From a virus: DNA of 64,000 bases. The notes under the pieces were generated by a model. The model had not been told where the DNA came from and searched no databases. It saw only the letters and a program-made list of their open reading frames with translations. This document shows positions 18,920 through 27,996 of the stretch, piece after piece (position 1 is the stretch's first letter; each line of letters starts with the position of its first letter). Made by a program: the position numbers and the translations under genes. Location: positions 1-64,000 of the IMG/VR virus record IMGVR_UViG_3300007609_000011, one strand, 5' to 3'.

Positions 18920-20092
18920 TTAAGAGAAACGTAGGTTATTAGTTGTAACTTCAACTTTACTCAGGTAGTCAGCCGCATTACCTAGAGATGATGCAGTGTT
19001 TGTTAACTCTACATAACCATATCTAGTCATGAAACTTACTACTGGCTCGAACGTTGATGGATCTAGTACAACACCGCTTGACATCAATGGGATGTATGGG
19101 CAGTAGAACGCAGGTGCGTCTGATTCGCTTGAACCTTTGTATCCAACAAGTACGTTGTCGTCTGTAGCATAACCGTTTACATATACTCTCATTGCACCGT
19201 TAAGTGTACCAACGAACTTAGTGTTAGTTGGAGCTTCGAAAGTACCTTCAGTTGTTCTTGCGAACGCTGAAGTTGTAGCACTTTGAAGAAGAGTTAATGT
19301 AGTTGGTGAAACGACAGCATAGTTACCAGCACCACGACGTGTACGCTGGGCAATTAAGTTTGCCGCTCTGTTGATTTGAACAGCAAGAGCCGCATGCTCG
19401 TCACCTACGAATGTAGCAGTACCAGAAACGGCTGCCTGATCGTATGTTAAAACAGTACCAGCTAGAGCATTCAAGCTTCCAATCACTTCCTGATCAATTT
19501 CAGCAGTAATTTCTTGTGCCAAAGCAGCCATAATCTCTGCTTCTACGTCGATACCTTGCTGAGCCTGTGCATCTTGCGCAGATTCAAAAGTCCAACGTGC
19601 AGAAAGCTTTCTTGACTTAGCTTCAACAGTTTGCTTCAAGATCTGAATGCTTAAACGATTACCACCAGTACCTTCTAAAGCCGCTGTATTAGCTGCCTTA
19701 TCATCAGCTGCCGCGCCTGAATAGCCTTCAGCAATCTTAAATGGTGATAGTGCTTCTTCGCCAGCAGTAGTATCAGTACCTGATGTGCTGTCAAAGTTGT
19801 CCGCATAACGAACACGTAGTGTGTGGATCTGACCCACTGGTCCAGTCATTGGCTGTACGCCTACCAATTCGTTAGCAATAACGGTTGGCATTACACGTCT
19901 GATCACTGGAAGGATCACACGATTTAGTGTTGCAACATTACCGGCGGAAGTAGCACCAGCGGTAGCACTTTCTGCAAGATACTTACGGGTATTTTCCAGA
20001 GTTGCTGCCATAACTGTGCGCTTGTTACCATTTAGACCTTCAAGTAGGGCCTCTTTGGTTTCCGACCAGCGTGACTCAAGTAGTTGTGACAT
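18920..20092 (-). CDS. 23: Major capsid protein gp23
   Basis: This is the T4-type HK97-fold shell protein, 390 aa. I use MSQLLESRWSETKEALLEG as the start because GAGGAGAACAAAA precedes it; the frame extends 5 codons further but without a ribosome site. The stretch VILPVIRRVMPTVIANELVG followed by VQPMTGPVGQ corresponds to T4 gp23 around its VRRAIPNLIAFDICGVQPM. A gp21-type cleavage site (L/I-x-E, then A/S/G) is visible as LAE|SATAG after residue 41, where T4 is cut after IAE. The mature protein would be about 349 aa, clearly shorter than T4 gp23 (521 aa precursor). Its stop is followed by an intrinsic terminator. Confidence 0.95.
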   Translation of the reverse strand: MSQLLESRWSETKEALLEGLNGNKRTVMAATLENTRKYLAESATAGATSAGNVATLNRVILPVIRRVMPTVIANELVGVQPMTGPVGQIHTLRVRYADNFDSTSGTDTTAGEEALSPFKIAEGYSGAAADDKAANTAALEGTGGNRLSIQILKQTVEAKSRKLSARWTFESAQDAQAQQGIDVEAEIMAALAQEITAEIDQEVIGSLNALAGTVLTYDQAAVSGTATFVGDEHAALAVQINRAANLIAQRTRRGAGNYAVVSPTTLTLLQSATTSAFARTTEGTFEAPTNTKFVGTLNGAMRVYVNGYATDDNVLVGYKGSSESDAPAFYCPYIPLMSSGVVLDPSTFEPVVSFMTRYGYVELTNTASSLGNAADYLSKVEVTTNNLRFS

Positions 20093-20103
20093 TTTTGTTC
20101 TCC

Positions 20104-21201
20104 TCAAACCTTTAGTCCCGCAAGCCTGCGGATATCAAATACTTCGGCAGTGTTCACTTCACTACCAGTTGATTGTGCCTTTGTTTTTTTGTCGCCTGTA
20201 ATTTCTTTTGCCTCTGTTAACGCTTGTTTTGCTGGTTTACCGCCATCCATTACGGAAGGCATATACTTATCAAACTGTTTGCGTAACTTGTCAGTTTGAA
20301 CAGATTCTAGTAAATCTTTCATGACTTCTCTTTTTTCACTGTTTAACGGTGCAAGAAGTTCGTTCATAACATTACTTCTTTCAATAGAGTCATTGATAGA
20401 TTTGATTTCATGATCTTTCGATTCTAATAAATCCCTAGTTTCAGCAACAACTTTCGCCGCTTCTTCTAGCTCTTGTGTTTTTTGATTCACAACTTTTAGC
20501 AGTTTAGCGGTTTCGGATTTTTCATTAAGATAACTCGTGTTATATTCAGTAGCGAAAGCTTCAAAAATTCTACGACCAAAGTCATTCTGTCTTGCAGATT
20601 CAATATCTTCTTTAAGTTGATTAATTTCACCTTTAAGTGTTTTAGATACTGTTTCTGAAACCATGCTTGATGCAGTTTTAATAAACTTATTCTTAACTTC
20701 ATCAAACTTAGCTTTGTTTTCTTTAACAAGCTTAACTTTAGTTTCGGCAAGATCTTGTTTATCTTCGTAAAATTCAGCTATTTCTTTAGCTAAAGCTTCG
20801 ACAATAAATTCTTCTAGCTTTTGAATATTATTTGCAACAGAATTGCGATCTTCATGAAGTTCTGCTATTTCACCTTTTAAATTCTGCAAAACAAAAGCTT
20901 CCATAGCCTGTGTATCTTGCTTCATTTTTTGTGCATAGCGAGCTCTTGCTTCAATCAAACCCTCACGATCAGCATTGAATTCTTCAAGTTCGCCTTGTAA
21001 TCTTTCAGACAACATTGACTCAATGGCTTCGACCATTGTAGATTTGTCATGCTCATACTTTGTTGCAAACTCTTCGCGTAATTCTGTAGCTACCTGTTCA
21101 CGGTTTTCTTGAATCTTGCTTTCCCAAGCAGTTTCAATTTCCGATTTAATTTCTTCGGAAATCACATTGTTCTCGAATAAATCTTTTACTATGTCAATCA
21201 C
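20104..21201 (-). CDS. 22: Prohead scaffolding core protein gp22
   Basis: The protein is 365 aa with a GTG start and AGGAG 8 nt upstream. It is almost entirely predicted coiled coil, rich in Glu, Lys, Asp and Ala (for example SKIQENREQVATELREEFAT). This matches the internal scaffold of T4-type proheads, where it lies between gp21 and gp23 exactly as here. Several L/I-x-E sites (GEIAE, KEIAE, ISE) fit the gp21 cleavage preference. The C-terminus ends FDIRRLAGLKV. It assembles inside the prohead and is later degraded. It is somewhat longer than T4 gp22 (269 aa). Confidence 0.9.
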   Translation of the reverse strand: MIDIVKDLFENNVISEEIKSEIETAWESKIQENREQVATELREEFATKYEHDKSTMVEAIESMLSERLQGELEEFNADREGLIEARARYAQKMKQDTQAMEAFVLQNLKGEIAELHEDRNSVANNIQKLEEFIVEALAKEIAEFYEDKQDLAETKVKLVKENKAKFDEVKNKFIKTASSMVSETVSKTLKGEINQLKEDIESARQNDFGRRIFEAFATEYNTSYLNEKSETAKLLKVVNQKTQELEEAAKVVAETRDLLESKDHEIKSINDSIERSNVMNELLAPLNSEKREVMKDLLESVQTDKLRKQFDKYMPSVMDGGKPAKQALTEAKEITGDKKTKAQSTGSEVNTAEVFDIRRLAGLKV

Positions 21202-21216
21202 TGTGATTCTCCTACT

Positions 21217-21840
21217 TTACTTGAGCCCTGAAATTATATTTTTCAAAGCTTCAGCGATGTACTTTTGTGCCTTTGGATCGCCTTGGACTTCTTTCGAAGT
21301 TAAAATTGCCTTATAACCCCCGTCGGTATTCATTAAATGTTCATACACTGGGGTTGGATATGCTCCCGGAGCACTTGGTTGAGCAACAATATCAACTGTA
21401 ATGATTTCAAAACCTTTAACATTGCCGCCACCGTCGACTTCTCCCGAACCTCTACTAGAAACGCCTAATTTTACACCGCTTTCTAGCATCGTTTGAACGA
21501 GCTGTCCCATAGGTGTTGGAATAATTTTAAGCTTTCCATACCCATTAGGACCGTCCATCCACATTTTTGTGATCATATGACTAACACGATCTAAATTAAT
21601 TTTCAAATCGTCTGGATGATCAACTTCACCACATACAGAATATCCACCTGATACTTGTTCATTGAGCGTGTTTACAGCCGTTCTAATTTCATCAGAGGAA
21701 TATACCCTTTGATTTTGATTGCGAATATCGCCTTGTATACAAATACCAGACATATACAAAGACTTTGTTTCGCCCTCATCACGCTCCAACACAATTTGTG
21801 CTTGATCAAACGACAAATGTTCGCTGAGTGGTTGTCTCAC
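21217..21840 (-). CDS. 21: Prohead core protease gp21
   Basis: The protein is 207 aa (T4: 212) with a GTG start and AGGAGAAATAA upstream. Family features of the phage prohead serine protease are visible: GEVDHPDD with the catalytic His at residue 75, GVSSRGSG with the nucleophile Ser at 128-129, and EIITVDIVAQPSAPGA near residues 145-160. It cleaves capsid, scaffold and core proteins during head maturation. It lies between the acidic core protein and gp22, as in T4. Confidence 0.93.
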   Translation of the reverse strand: MRQPLSEHLSFDQAQIVLERDEGETKSLYMSGICIQGDIRNQNQRVYSSDEIRTAVNTLNEQVSGGYSVCGEVDHPDDLKINLDRVSHMITKMWMDGPNGYGKLKIIPTPMGQLVQTMLESGVKLGVSSRGSGEVDGGGNVKGFEIITVDIVAQPSAPGAYPTPVYEHLMNTDGGYKAILTSKEVQGDPKAQKYIAEALKNIISGLK

Positions 21841-21856
21841 TTATTTCTCCTGATTC

Positions 21857-22666
21857 TTACTTGAATAAGCTATTCTTGTTATCAGCTTGCTCTGCAGAAC
21901 CTTTCTTTTCAGCACCGTGTCCGGGCTCATTACTCATTTTAGTTGCGTTTTTAGAACCTGGAGTATTAACATTACCAGTGTTCATGTCTTTAGGTGAATT
22001 GCTCGAAAGTCCGCTTTCACTACCACCTTTAGCTTCTTCAGCTTGGTTTAAATTGCTTGCTGTTCCGCCCATATCATTTTTCATATTGTCAATTGTGCTT
22101 TTCTTGTTGTCAGCTGATTCTGCTGAACCTTTTTGCTCTGCACCGTGACCGCCTGCAACCCTATCTACATACTCTTTAATAGTTGCAAGTTCATCGTATT
22201 CTTCTTTGCTTTCAAAAGAAAAATCTTCTTCAGTTTCTTCAGCGTCCATATCCATATCCATGTCATCTTCGCCGTTACCTTGGAGTTCATCAAACTTTGC
22301 TTGAAGTTCGTCAACAATACTTTCTAGATCTTGGAAAAGTTCGTCGGTATCTTCTTCACCTTCGTCATCATCCATATCCATTTCTTCTTCGTCGTCTACA
22401 TCATTAATCAAGTCATCTGCAGGATCGACAGTATCGTCATCTTCTTCGTCAAGATCTAATTCTAAAAAAGACTCTTCAACTTCTTCTTTATCCTCGTCCT
22501 CTTCCTCGTCTTCCTCTTCTAGGTCTTCAACGTTTTCGTCTAAAAGAGTTTCGTAAATTTCACGAGACTTTTCAACCACATACTGATGGAAAAGCTCTTC
22601 TGCTTTTTCTTTGTCTTCATTAACAAGATGCTCTAGCATCTGTTCTAATAGATTGTTATCCGCCAT
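21857..22666 (-). CDS. Acidic prohead core protein, gp67/gp68-like by position
   Basis: The protein is 269 aa with AAGGAGAA before the ATG. Residues ~40-150 are dominated by Asp and Glu (LEEEDEEEDEDKEEVEES, DMDMDMDAEETEEDF). The C-terminal 100 residues are polar and contain a repeat: HGAEQKGSAESADNK at ~174 and HGAEKKGSAEQADNK at 250. In T4 the small core proteins gp67 and gp68 lie between gp20 and gp21, and gp67 is acidic; this gene has the same place. The identity rests on position and composition, since I cannot align it. It is much longer than T4 gp67 (80 aa). Confidence 0.6.
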   Translation of the reverse strand: MADNNLLEQMLEHLVNEDKEKAEELFHQYVVEKSREIYETLLDENVEDLEEEDEEEDEDKEEVEESFLELDLDEEDDDTVDPADDLINDVDDEEEMDMDDDEGEEDTDELFQDLESIVDELQAKFDELQGNGEDDMDMDMDAEETEEDFSFESKEEYDELATIKEYVDRVAGGHGAEQKGSAESADNKKSTIDNMKNDMGGTASNLNQAEEAKGGSESGLSSNSPKDMNTGNVNTPGSKNATKMSNEPGHGAEKKGSAEQADNKNSLFK

Positions 22667-22727
22667 GGTATTCTCCTTGATGATTAGGCTGCTGTGTATT
22701 ATTTACATGATTGTAACATTTTCTGCT

Positions 22728-23363
22728 TTAAATGTTGCTTTTTTGATCGTTTTTGTCGGAGTAAATAGATCCTGGGTAGATTTTTTCAAAATCTTCGAAT
22801 TTGAAATGTCTTAAATTTCTGTGTTTCGGTCCTAATTGATCAGGTATAAACCCTTCATGTTCGATCACTCTAACAAACTCTATATTTTTAAATTCTTTAA
22901 TAGTTTTTTCGGTTTGATTTAACCAATTTCCATGATATGTTGCACTATCGGAAGATTTTTTATAATTGTATGTATTAGCGTACACATTATTAAACTTTCC
23001 TGAATCTCCTTTGTAGTCAAATCCAAAAATGTAGATTTCGTTAAATCCTTGAGTGCAAGCAAAATGCAAAGCTGTTGGGCCTGAGCTCCAGCCTTTATGA
23101 GGTGAGAAAAAATTTATGCCTTTTTTACTGTTAACGCCTTTGTTTGGGTTTGTCCATACTGAATGCTTTTTATGATATCCACTTGCAATAATTTCATTGA
23201 TCATTTTTACATCTACTGCAATCAGATAGTGCGGATCGAATTCCCTATAAATTGCATTACAGCCGAATATAGTTCCTTCATTTCTAATATGATTGTGATT
23301 AAGTTTTAGTCTACTTTTGCCGTTGCCGAGTACAAATGCAACTTTTTTACTCTGCTGGCTCAC
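22728..23363 (-). CDS. MAF_flag10/DUF115-like protein inserted in the head module
   Basis: The protein is 211 aa with a GTG start, GGAG 6 nt upstream and a 17-nt overlap with the preceding gene. Residues 8-16 VAFVLGNGKS look like the glycine-rich first strand of a nucleotide-binding fold. Then come IFGCNAIYREFDPHYLIAVD and, near residue 90, WSSGPTALHFACTQGFNEIY leading into IFGFDYKGD. This set (GNG..S, gcNa, saD/avD, SsG..al..A...G...Iy..GfD) resembles the MAF/DUF115 family, related to enzymes that handle nucleotide-linked sugars or pterins. The function in the phage is unknown; glycan modification of virion or host is possible. It interrupts the normal gp20-67-68-21 order. Confidence 0.55.
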   Translation of the reverse strand: MSQQSKKVAFVLGNGKSRLKLNHNHIRNEGTIFGCNAIYREFDPHYLIAVDVKMINEIIASGYHKKHSVWTNPNKGVNSKKGINFFSPHKGWSSGPTALHFACTQGFNEIYIFGFDYKGDSGKFNNVYANTYNYKKSSDSATYHGNWLNQTEKTIKEFKNIEFVRVIEHEGFIPDQLGPKHRNLRHFKFEDFEKIYPGSIYSDKNDQKSNI

Positions 23364-23583
23364 TCGGCGCTCCGTACATAGCTTTTACAAACTGAAGATC
23401 ATTTTCTTTTTCTTTATCATGTGCTTCAGTTTGCTTTCTTAAATAATTGATCTGTTTCAGTGTTAGTTTTACTTTTCTCGAATCACCAAAACGGACCACA
23501 GAGCTATCACGATCTGCATCATAACGCATATCGTTCTCTAAATTATTTTCATTATTAATATAAAAAAATTCGTACAAGAGCAT
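23347..23583 (-). CDS. Small hypothetical protein downstream of gp20, 78 aa
   Basis: The likely start is MLLYEFFYINNENNLENDMR, just after the gp20 stop. A shorter start at MRYDADRDSSVVRFG (61 aa) is possible. The protein is polar, with a helical segment KLTLKQINYLRKQTEAHDKE, and ends KAMYGAPSEPAE. No known domain is seen. A perfect TATAAATA late box ends 4 nt before the first ATG and no Shine-Dalgarno site is present, so the transcript may be leaderless. Being between the portal and core genes, it is probably a head-assembly protein. Confidence 0.6.
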   Translation of the reverse strand: MLLYEFFYINNENNLENDMRYDADRDSSVVRFGDSRKVKLTLKQINYLRKQTEAHDKEKENDLQFVKAMYGAPSEPAE

Positions 23584-23587
23584 AATG

Positions 23588-23595
23588 TATTTATA
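23588..23595 (-). promoter_or_regulatory. Late promoter, TATAAATA
   Basis: This is an exact match to the T4 late consensus on the minus strand. It overlaps the gp20 stop codon and lies 4 nt before the ATG of the 78-aa gene. It would transcribe the 78-aa gene, the DUF115-like gene and the head operon. Confidence 0.7.
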
Positions 23596-25309
23596 TTGTT
23601 TCAGTTCCTGTGTCGGTGTCTGTTCCGCCAACATCTCCAGCACCGGTATCTGCACCTGTTTCTGATTCAGGAGATAACGGCGATTCTGCTGATTGAACAT
23701 CTAAATCAGCAGAAATATTGCCTGGTGTAATACCAACTCCTCTTAATTGAGCTCCTGCATCTGTCGGCGAAGACAACATTCCGTTTTCTTCTCTCCACAG
23801 AGTTTCGTTTTCTGCAATTTCTTCTTCAGTTAATCCTAAGAATCTTTTCATTGCAAATCGCTTTGAAAGATAAGGATTTTCTGCAATAGCACCATATAAA
23901 TTTGCTCGTGTAGTATCTAATTCTGCTTGTCGATATGCCGCAAAATTTTGTGGCGGTGTAAAATTCAATTCAAATAAACTGTTATCTATGTTATATCCAT
24001 TATCATACAACCAGATTTTGAATTCTTCATCAAACACATTGATTACGTTTGACTGCAATCTTTCGCAGTATTTGTTAAAACGGAGTTCTTGTATATAAGC
24101 TGTGCCAACTTTTCCGTCTGCAATAACGTTCGCCGATTCGTCAATACCTGTGGGCAAATACGATGCAGGGATTCTCAAGGCACGGAAAAGCTTATTAGTA
24201 AAAAATCTTAGGTCAGTAATTTCGCCTAGGTTTGTTCCGCCTGGTAATGTTTCTACTTTTGATCCACGTCCTTCAGCAGTTTGTGGGAAGAAGTAATCTT
24301 CATTCACTGATAACGGATTATAACTGGCGTCTATCATATTCTGACCGCCGCCTGTCGAACTAGGTATTCGTCTTTGTTGAATTTCGTTTTTTACACGTTC
24401 CACAAATCCCATCGCCATATGTGCTGGCATATTACCTACATCGACATAAAAAATACGTCTTTCAGGAGCTCGTTGTATACGATAAATGATAATCGCATCT
24501 TCAAGTAATTCTTTTTGTTTGTAAACTTTAAACACAGACTCTAGCAGTGAATTGCCAAACGGATAGTTATTATCTAGGCCTTCGCTCATGCTAATATGGA
24601 TAACATGTTTTGCATCGATACTGACTTCGTTTTCTCCGTTTTGGAATCGTGTTCCTGGAGTTTGATTTACATTTCCAACATAACCTCTTCCTTGTGCTCC
24701 GCCGGTTGTGTAACTAGAAACTCCCGAAGGCCCATAATTCATACTACCCTGATCTTTAGTAAATTCGAGATCTTTAAGATTAATATTAATATCTTTTACA
24801 ACATAGCTGGTTGGGATTTTTCCTTCGCTTTCGTTTACTATAATCTTAGTAACCTTCGACGGATCAATGTGCAGCCATTTCTTAGTTTCTGGGTCTCTTA
24901 CAAAAAATGAATCGCCGTACTTGAACGTATTGCGCACAATCCTAAACATTCTTTTTTCAAACTGTTGATGCTTGCACCATTTTTGCAAAGCATCTTTTAG
25001 AAGTTTGACTTCCACAGCAGTAGGATTTTGTTTAAAATGAAATCTAAACGGAATATCGTTTTCTTTGTCTTTCTGTGTGCAGAATTCTGCAAGAATATCT
25101 AATGCGGCATTAACTTCGGAATCCATATCCATAGTATCGTACTGTGTATAACGCTCTGTCCTATTCGGAGAACCTGCATAAACATCAGGTAGATACGAAG
25201 AATAATTTGTTTTTGCAGGGCCCGGACGACTTCCGTTTCCTAGAGGACTATACGTTCCTTGCGGATTATCGCTGGTTTGTACTGGTTTAAAATATTTTTT
25301 CCAACTCAT
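23591..25309 (-). CDS. 20: Portal vertex protein gp20
   Basis: The protein is 572 aa (T4: 524). I start at MSWKKYFKPVQTSDNPQG because AGGAA lies 7-8 nt before it; the frame reaches 7 codons further without a site. Typical portal sequences are RYTQYDTMDMDSEVNAALDI, IVRNTFKYGDSFFVRDP, IYRIQRAPERRIFYVDVGN and DLRFFTNKLFRALRIPASYL. The C-terminal ~60 residues are a low-complexity Gly/Thr/Asp tail (DTGAGDVGGTDTDTGTETI). It forms the dodecameric ring at the special vertex, initiates head assembly and is the DNA channel. Its start overlaps the region of the tape-measure stop. Confidence 0.95.
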   Translation of the reverse strand: MSWKKYFKPVQTSDNPQGTYSPLGNGSRPGPAKTNYSSYLPDVYAGSPNRTERYTQYDTMDMDSEVNAALDILAEFCTQKDKENDIPFRFHFKQNPTAVEVKLLKDALQKWCKHQQFEKRMFRIVRNTFKYGDSFFVRDPETKKWLHIDPSKVTKIIVNESEGKIPTSYVVKDININLKDLEFTKDQGSMNYGPSGVSSYTTGGAQGRGYVGNVNQTPGTRFQNGENEVSIDAKHVIHISMSEGLDNNYPFGNSLLESVFKVYKQKELLEDAIIIYRIQRAPERRIFYVDVGNMPAHMAMGFVERVKNEIQQRRIPSSTGGGQNMIDASYNPLSVNEDYFFPQTAEGRGSKVETLPGGTNLGEITDLRFFTNKLFRALRIPASYLPTGIDESANVIADGKVGTAYIQELRFNKYCERLQSNVINVFDEEFKIWLYDNGYNIDNSLFELNFTPPQNFAAYRQAELDTTRANLYGAIAENPYLSKRFAMKRFLGLTEEEIAENETLWREENGMLSSPTDAGAQLRGVGITPGNISADLDVQSAESPLSPESETGADTGAGDVGGTDTDTGTETI

Positions 25310-25310
25310 T

Positions 25311-27962
25311 CTATGTTCCTGCGTATACATTGCCTGATAGTGCTTTTATTGCATCTATCTGTTGTTTTGAAAGTCTAAGTTGTTCTGTAAGTACAGCAAC
25401 TAATTGAGACACTGAAGTAGTATTTAAGTCATCTGCATTTGTTGGGCTTCCGCCTTGGGCAGTTGAACCTGTGGATCCGCCAGTTGCCTTTGTTATTTCA
25501 GCTATAAGCTGTTTCATTGTTTCTTCGGTCATCTTATTTTCAGGATCTAAATTTTTAGCCATTGCTACTATTTCTTCCATAGTTTTCGATCTGTTTCCGT
25601 TCGCAGAAGCCGTTTCATCGTCACTGAACCACGAAGTAACGCTATCCCATGCACTAGACGCCGCATCAGTTGTTGCATCAACAATATCCGATCCGCTTGG
25701 TATCCAATTAGTAAACATTTTCCAACCTTCTTGAAGACTATTATACATTCTAGTTCCAATATCATCAACCCAATTAAATGTTGAAGTAAATGCTTCGTTT
25801 ATGTGCTCCCTTGCAACTTGTCCTTGGGCTATCCAATATTCGTCAGTTAACCACTCAGGCATAGAAGGGAACTTAAAATCAAATAGATCTTTCAAAGATC
25901 CAAATCCTCTAGTACCTGAACTGCCTGCCAATTCACTTTCATAGGTTGCCATCGTAAGATCGTTTCCGAATATTCCGGTTTGTGTGGTTGTACCACGCCC
26001 GCCGGCGGCGGAAGTTACATCGGTCGCAGTATCTCCTGCGAGATATGACCCTTGTTGTTCAGCAAACGTTTTTAATAATTGATCAGGACTTGAATAATCT
26101 AACAAAGATGCATTGTTGGCGTTTCTTATTTCAGTCTCACCTAGAATAGAATTTTCTAGTTTTTTAATATACTGTAACCGCGACTGTTCACGACGATTAT
26201 CTCTGTCTTCTCGATAGCGTTGTTGTGCCTGTTGCGCGGCTTCGTTTTCTTCGGCAGATCTAAACAAGCTCATAAAGGCAAGTGCCGCATCCATAAATGA
26301 ATCTCTTAAGAAAAACAGAGCATCGCCTATAGTAAACATGGCATTGGTGAAGAAAATACCCATATCTATAAGAGCCGCATCGAGTTGACTTCCAGCATCT
26401 GTAATATCTTCAAAACCACTGGTAAGCTTTCTTATAGCTCCTGTTATTGAATCAAGAATAATCATAAATGGCTGTAATGCAACTCTTATAACTTTTCCAA
26501 AAAATTCAACAAGGTCAAATAACGGAACTAATAACGATGTAAAGAAACTTGTTACCGAGATCAGTGGATCTATGAACTGTCTTAAGAATCCAGTTATACT
26601 GTCAAACATATCCATAACATCTGGTAAAATTCCACTGTCTGCCATTAATCGACTGAACATGTTCGACAGTTCGTTTACTCGTTCTAAAAATCTTTTACTG
26701 ACTTCTGCTAAAGCATCGGTTGTTGAAGTCGCCTCTTGCTGTGCTCTTACAGCGTCTATCAAGGAGTTTTCTTGTCTTCTACCTGCATCCGTTAATGCAT
26801 TAATTTCATCGCCTAAGACTCCAAATTGTCCTATGGTTGAAACTTGGGCACTTGATTGTCTAGCTGATTGTATAGTTAAATTAGTAAGAGAATTAGCTGT
26901 TTCTAAACTAAATCGCCCAGTCTGATCAAGAGCTCGACCAGCTTCCATTGCGGCAACTCCTGCTTCTCCTAAGAACGGAACTAATTTTCTCGATGCTTCT
27001 CCTGATGCTGTTCCAGAAATTACAATTTCCTTAAGAGCAGTTCTTAATGTCGGATCGTCAAACTGATTAATAAACAATCTTAGATTTTCAGCATCTGCTT
27101 CTCTTCCGGAAGCAATCATTGAATTTAATTGAGATTGAAATGCCGCGTCGGCAGCTAGATCTTCGTTTCTTCGCTGGGCTTCTTCTCGGGTTTGACCTGT
27201 CACTTTCGCTAATAGATCTAATTCTTTAAGATAGGACACAGTTCCTGAAACGTATTCTTGATTAGTTCTGTTTTGTCTAATCCCTACCCTGTTTACAATG
27301 CTGATGTAATTAGCCAACCCTTGATTTATATCTTGTGTTGTAAAACCAAGATTTGCAAGATCGTTTGCTACTTCGCTTGCTCTAAGCTGTCTGCCTAGTT
27401 CGGCAAATCTACGAGCTCCTTCGGCTGTATTTCCACTTAGCAATCTCAAAGCATCGCCGTTACTCTTTAGCAATCCGGCAAAATCTTGTAAATTTAATCC
27501 TGCATTTCCTGCGGCAACGGATACTTCAAGTATTTGTCCTCCAAATGATGCGCCGGCTTGAGAAGCTGTTTGAAATGCCCGTATATTTCTATCTATCTGT
27601 TCAGTATATCTTGAAAGAAATCTACCAAAGATAAAAATTTCGTCTGTGGCTTCGGATAATGCAGAACCTTGTAAATTTGCGATAGCAGACTGTTTTCTTA
27701 CTATACTGTCAAGAACCTCTGCGGATTTTGTAAGTTTACCAGCAACAGCACCGACTGCAAATGACAACGAATCAAGACTTGATTCTACAGCTCCGGTGCC
27801 TTTTAGAGATCCGCCAGAACCTGACCCGCCAGAAGTGCCGCCTCCTCCTCCGGTGTTTTTAATTCCGTTGATAGCACTTACGAGTTGTTTGAGGGTAGAT
27901 TCAGACGCTATTCCGTCTACTACTACATCTCCAATGTTGGGAACATTAATTGTTACAGCCAT
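25311..27962 (-). CDS. Tail tape-measure-type protein (possible gp29 counterpart), 883 aa
   Basis: The N-terminus is MAVTINVPNIGDVVVDG followed by a Gly/Ser-rich linker (residues ~37-52). Long helical stretches follow, rich in Ala, Gln, Leu and Arg. Two hydrophobic segments stand out: residues ~450-500 (SVTSFFTSLLVPLFDLVEFF, then VALQPFMIILDSITGAI) and ~545-575 (TIGDALFFLRDSFMDAALAF). Length, helical content and central membrane-like segments are those of tape-measure proteins, which set tail length and enter the host membrane. T4's equivalent, gp29, is 590 aa. The adjacent gp26-like gene with a candidate frameshift supports the call, because chaperone genes lie next to tape-measure genes in many phages. 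Only a weak ribosome site is seen. Confidence 0.65.
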   Translation of the reverse strand: MAVTINVPNIGDVVVDGIASESTLKQLVSAINGIKNTGGGGGTSGGSGSGGSLKGTGAVESSLDSLSFAVGAVAGKLTKSAEVLDSIVRKQSAIANLQGSALSEATDEIFIFGRFLSRYTEQIDRNIRAFQTASQAGASFGGQILEVSVAAGNAGLNLQDFAGLLKSNGDALRLLSGNTAEGARRFAELGRQLRASEVANDLANLGFTTQDINQGLANYISIVNRVGIRQNRTNQEYVSGTVSYLKELDLLAKVTGQTREEAQRRNEDLAADAAFQSQLNSMIASGREADAENLRLFINQFDDPTLRTALKEIVISGTASGEASRKLVPFLGEAGVAAMEAGRALDQTGRFSLETANSLTNLTIQSARQSSAQVSTIGQFGVLGDEINALTDAGRRQENSLIDAVRAQQEATSTTDALAEVSKRFLERVNELSNMFSRLMADSGILPDVMDMFDSITGFLRQFIDPLISVTSFFTSLLVPLFDLVEFFGKVIRVALQPFMIILDSITGAIRKLTSGFEDITDAGSQLDAALIDMGIFFTNAMFTIGDALFFLRDSFMDAALAFMSLFRSAEENEAAQQAQQRYREDRDNRREQSRLQYIKKLENSILGETEIRNANNASLLDYSSPDQLLKTFAEQQGSYLAGDTATDVTSAAGGRGTTTQTGIFGNDLTMATYESELAGSSGTRGFGSLKDLFDFKFPSMPEWLTDEYWIAQGQVAREHINEAFTSTFNWVDDIGTRMYNSLQEGWKMFTNWIPSGSDIVDATTDAASSAWDSVTSWFSDDETASANGNRSKTMEEIVAMAKNLDPENKMTEETMKQLIAEITKATGGSTGSTAQGGSPTNADDLNTTSVSQLVAVLTEQLRLSKQQIDAIKALSGNVYAGT

Positions 27963-27988
27963 TTAAAAAAATCCAAGTTTTCTGCTTA

Positions 27989-27996
27989 TATAAATA
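27989..27996 (+). promoter_or_regulatory. Late promoter, TATAAATA, for gp26
   Basis: This is an exact consensus match on the plus strand, 28 nt before the GTG of gp26. It would give a leader of about 22 nt that holds the GGAG ribosome site. Confidence 0.7.

Noticed and set aside
20093-20107. Upstream start MRRTK for gp23
   Set aside because: The GAGGAGAAC ribosome site lies between this codon and MSQLLESRW, so it can only serve the internal ATG.
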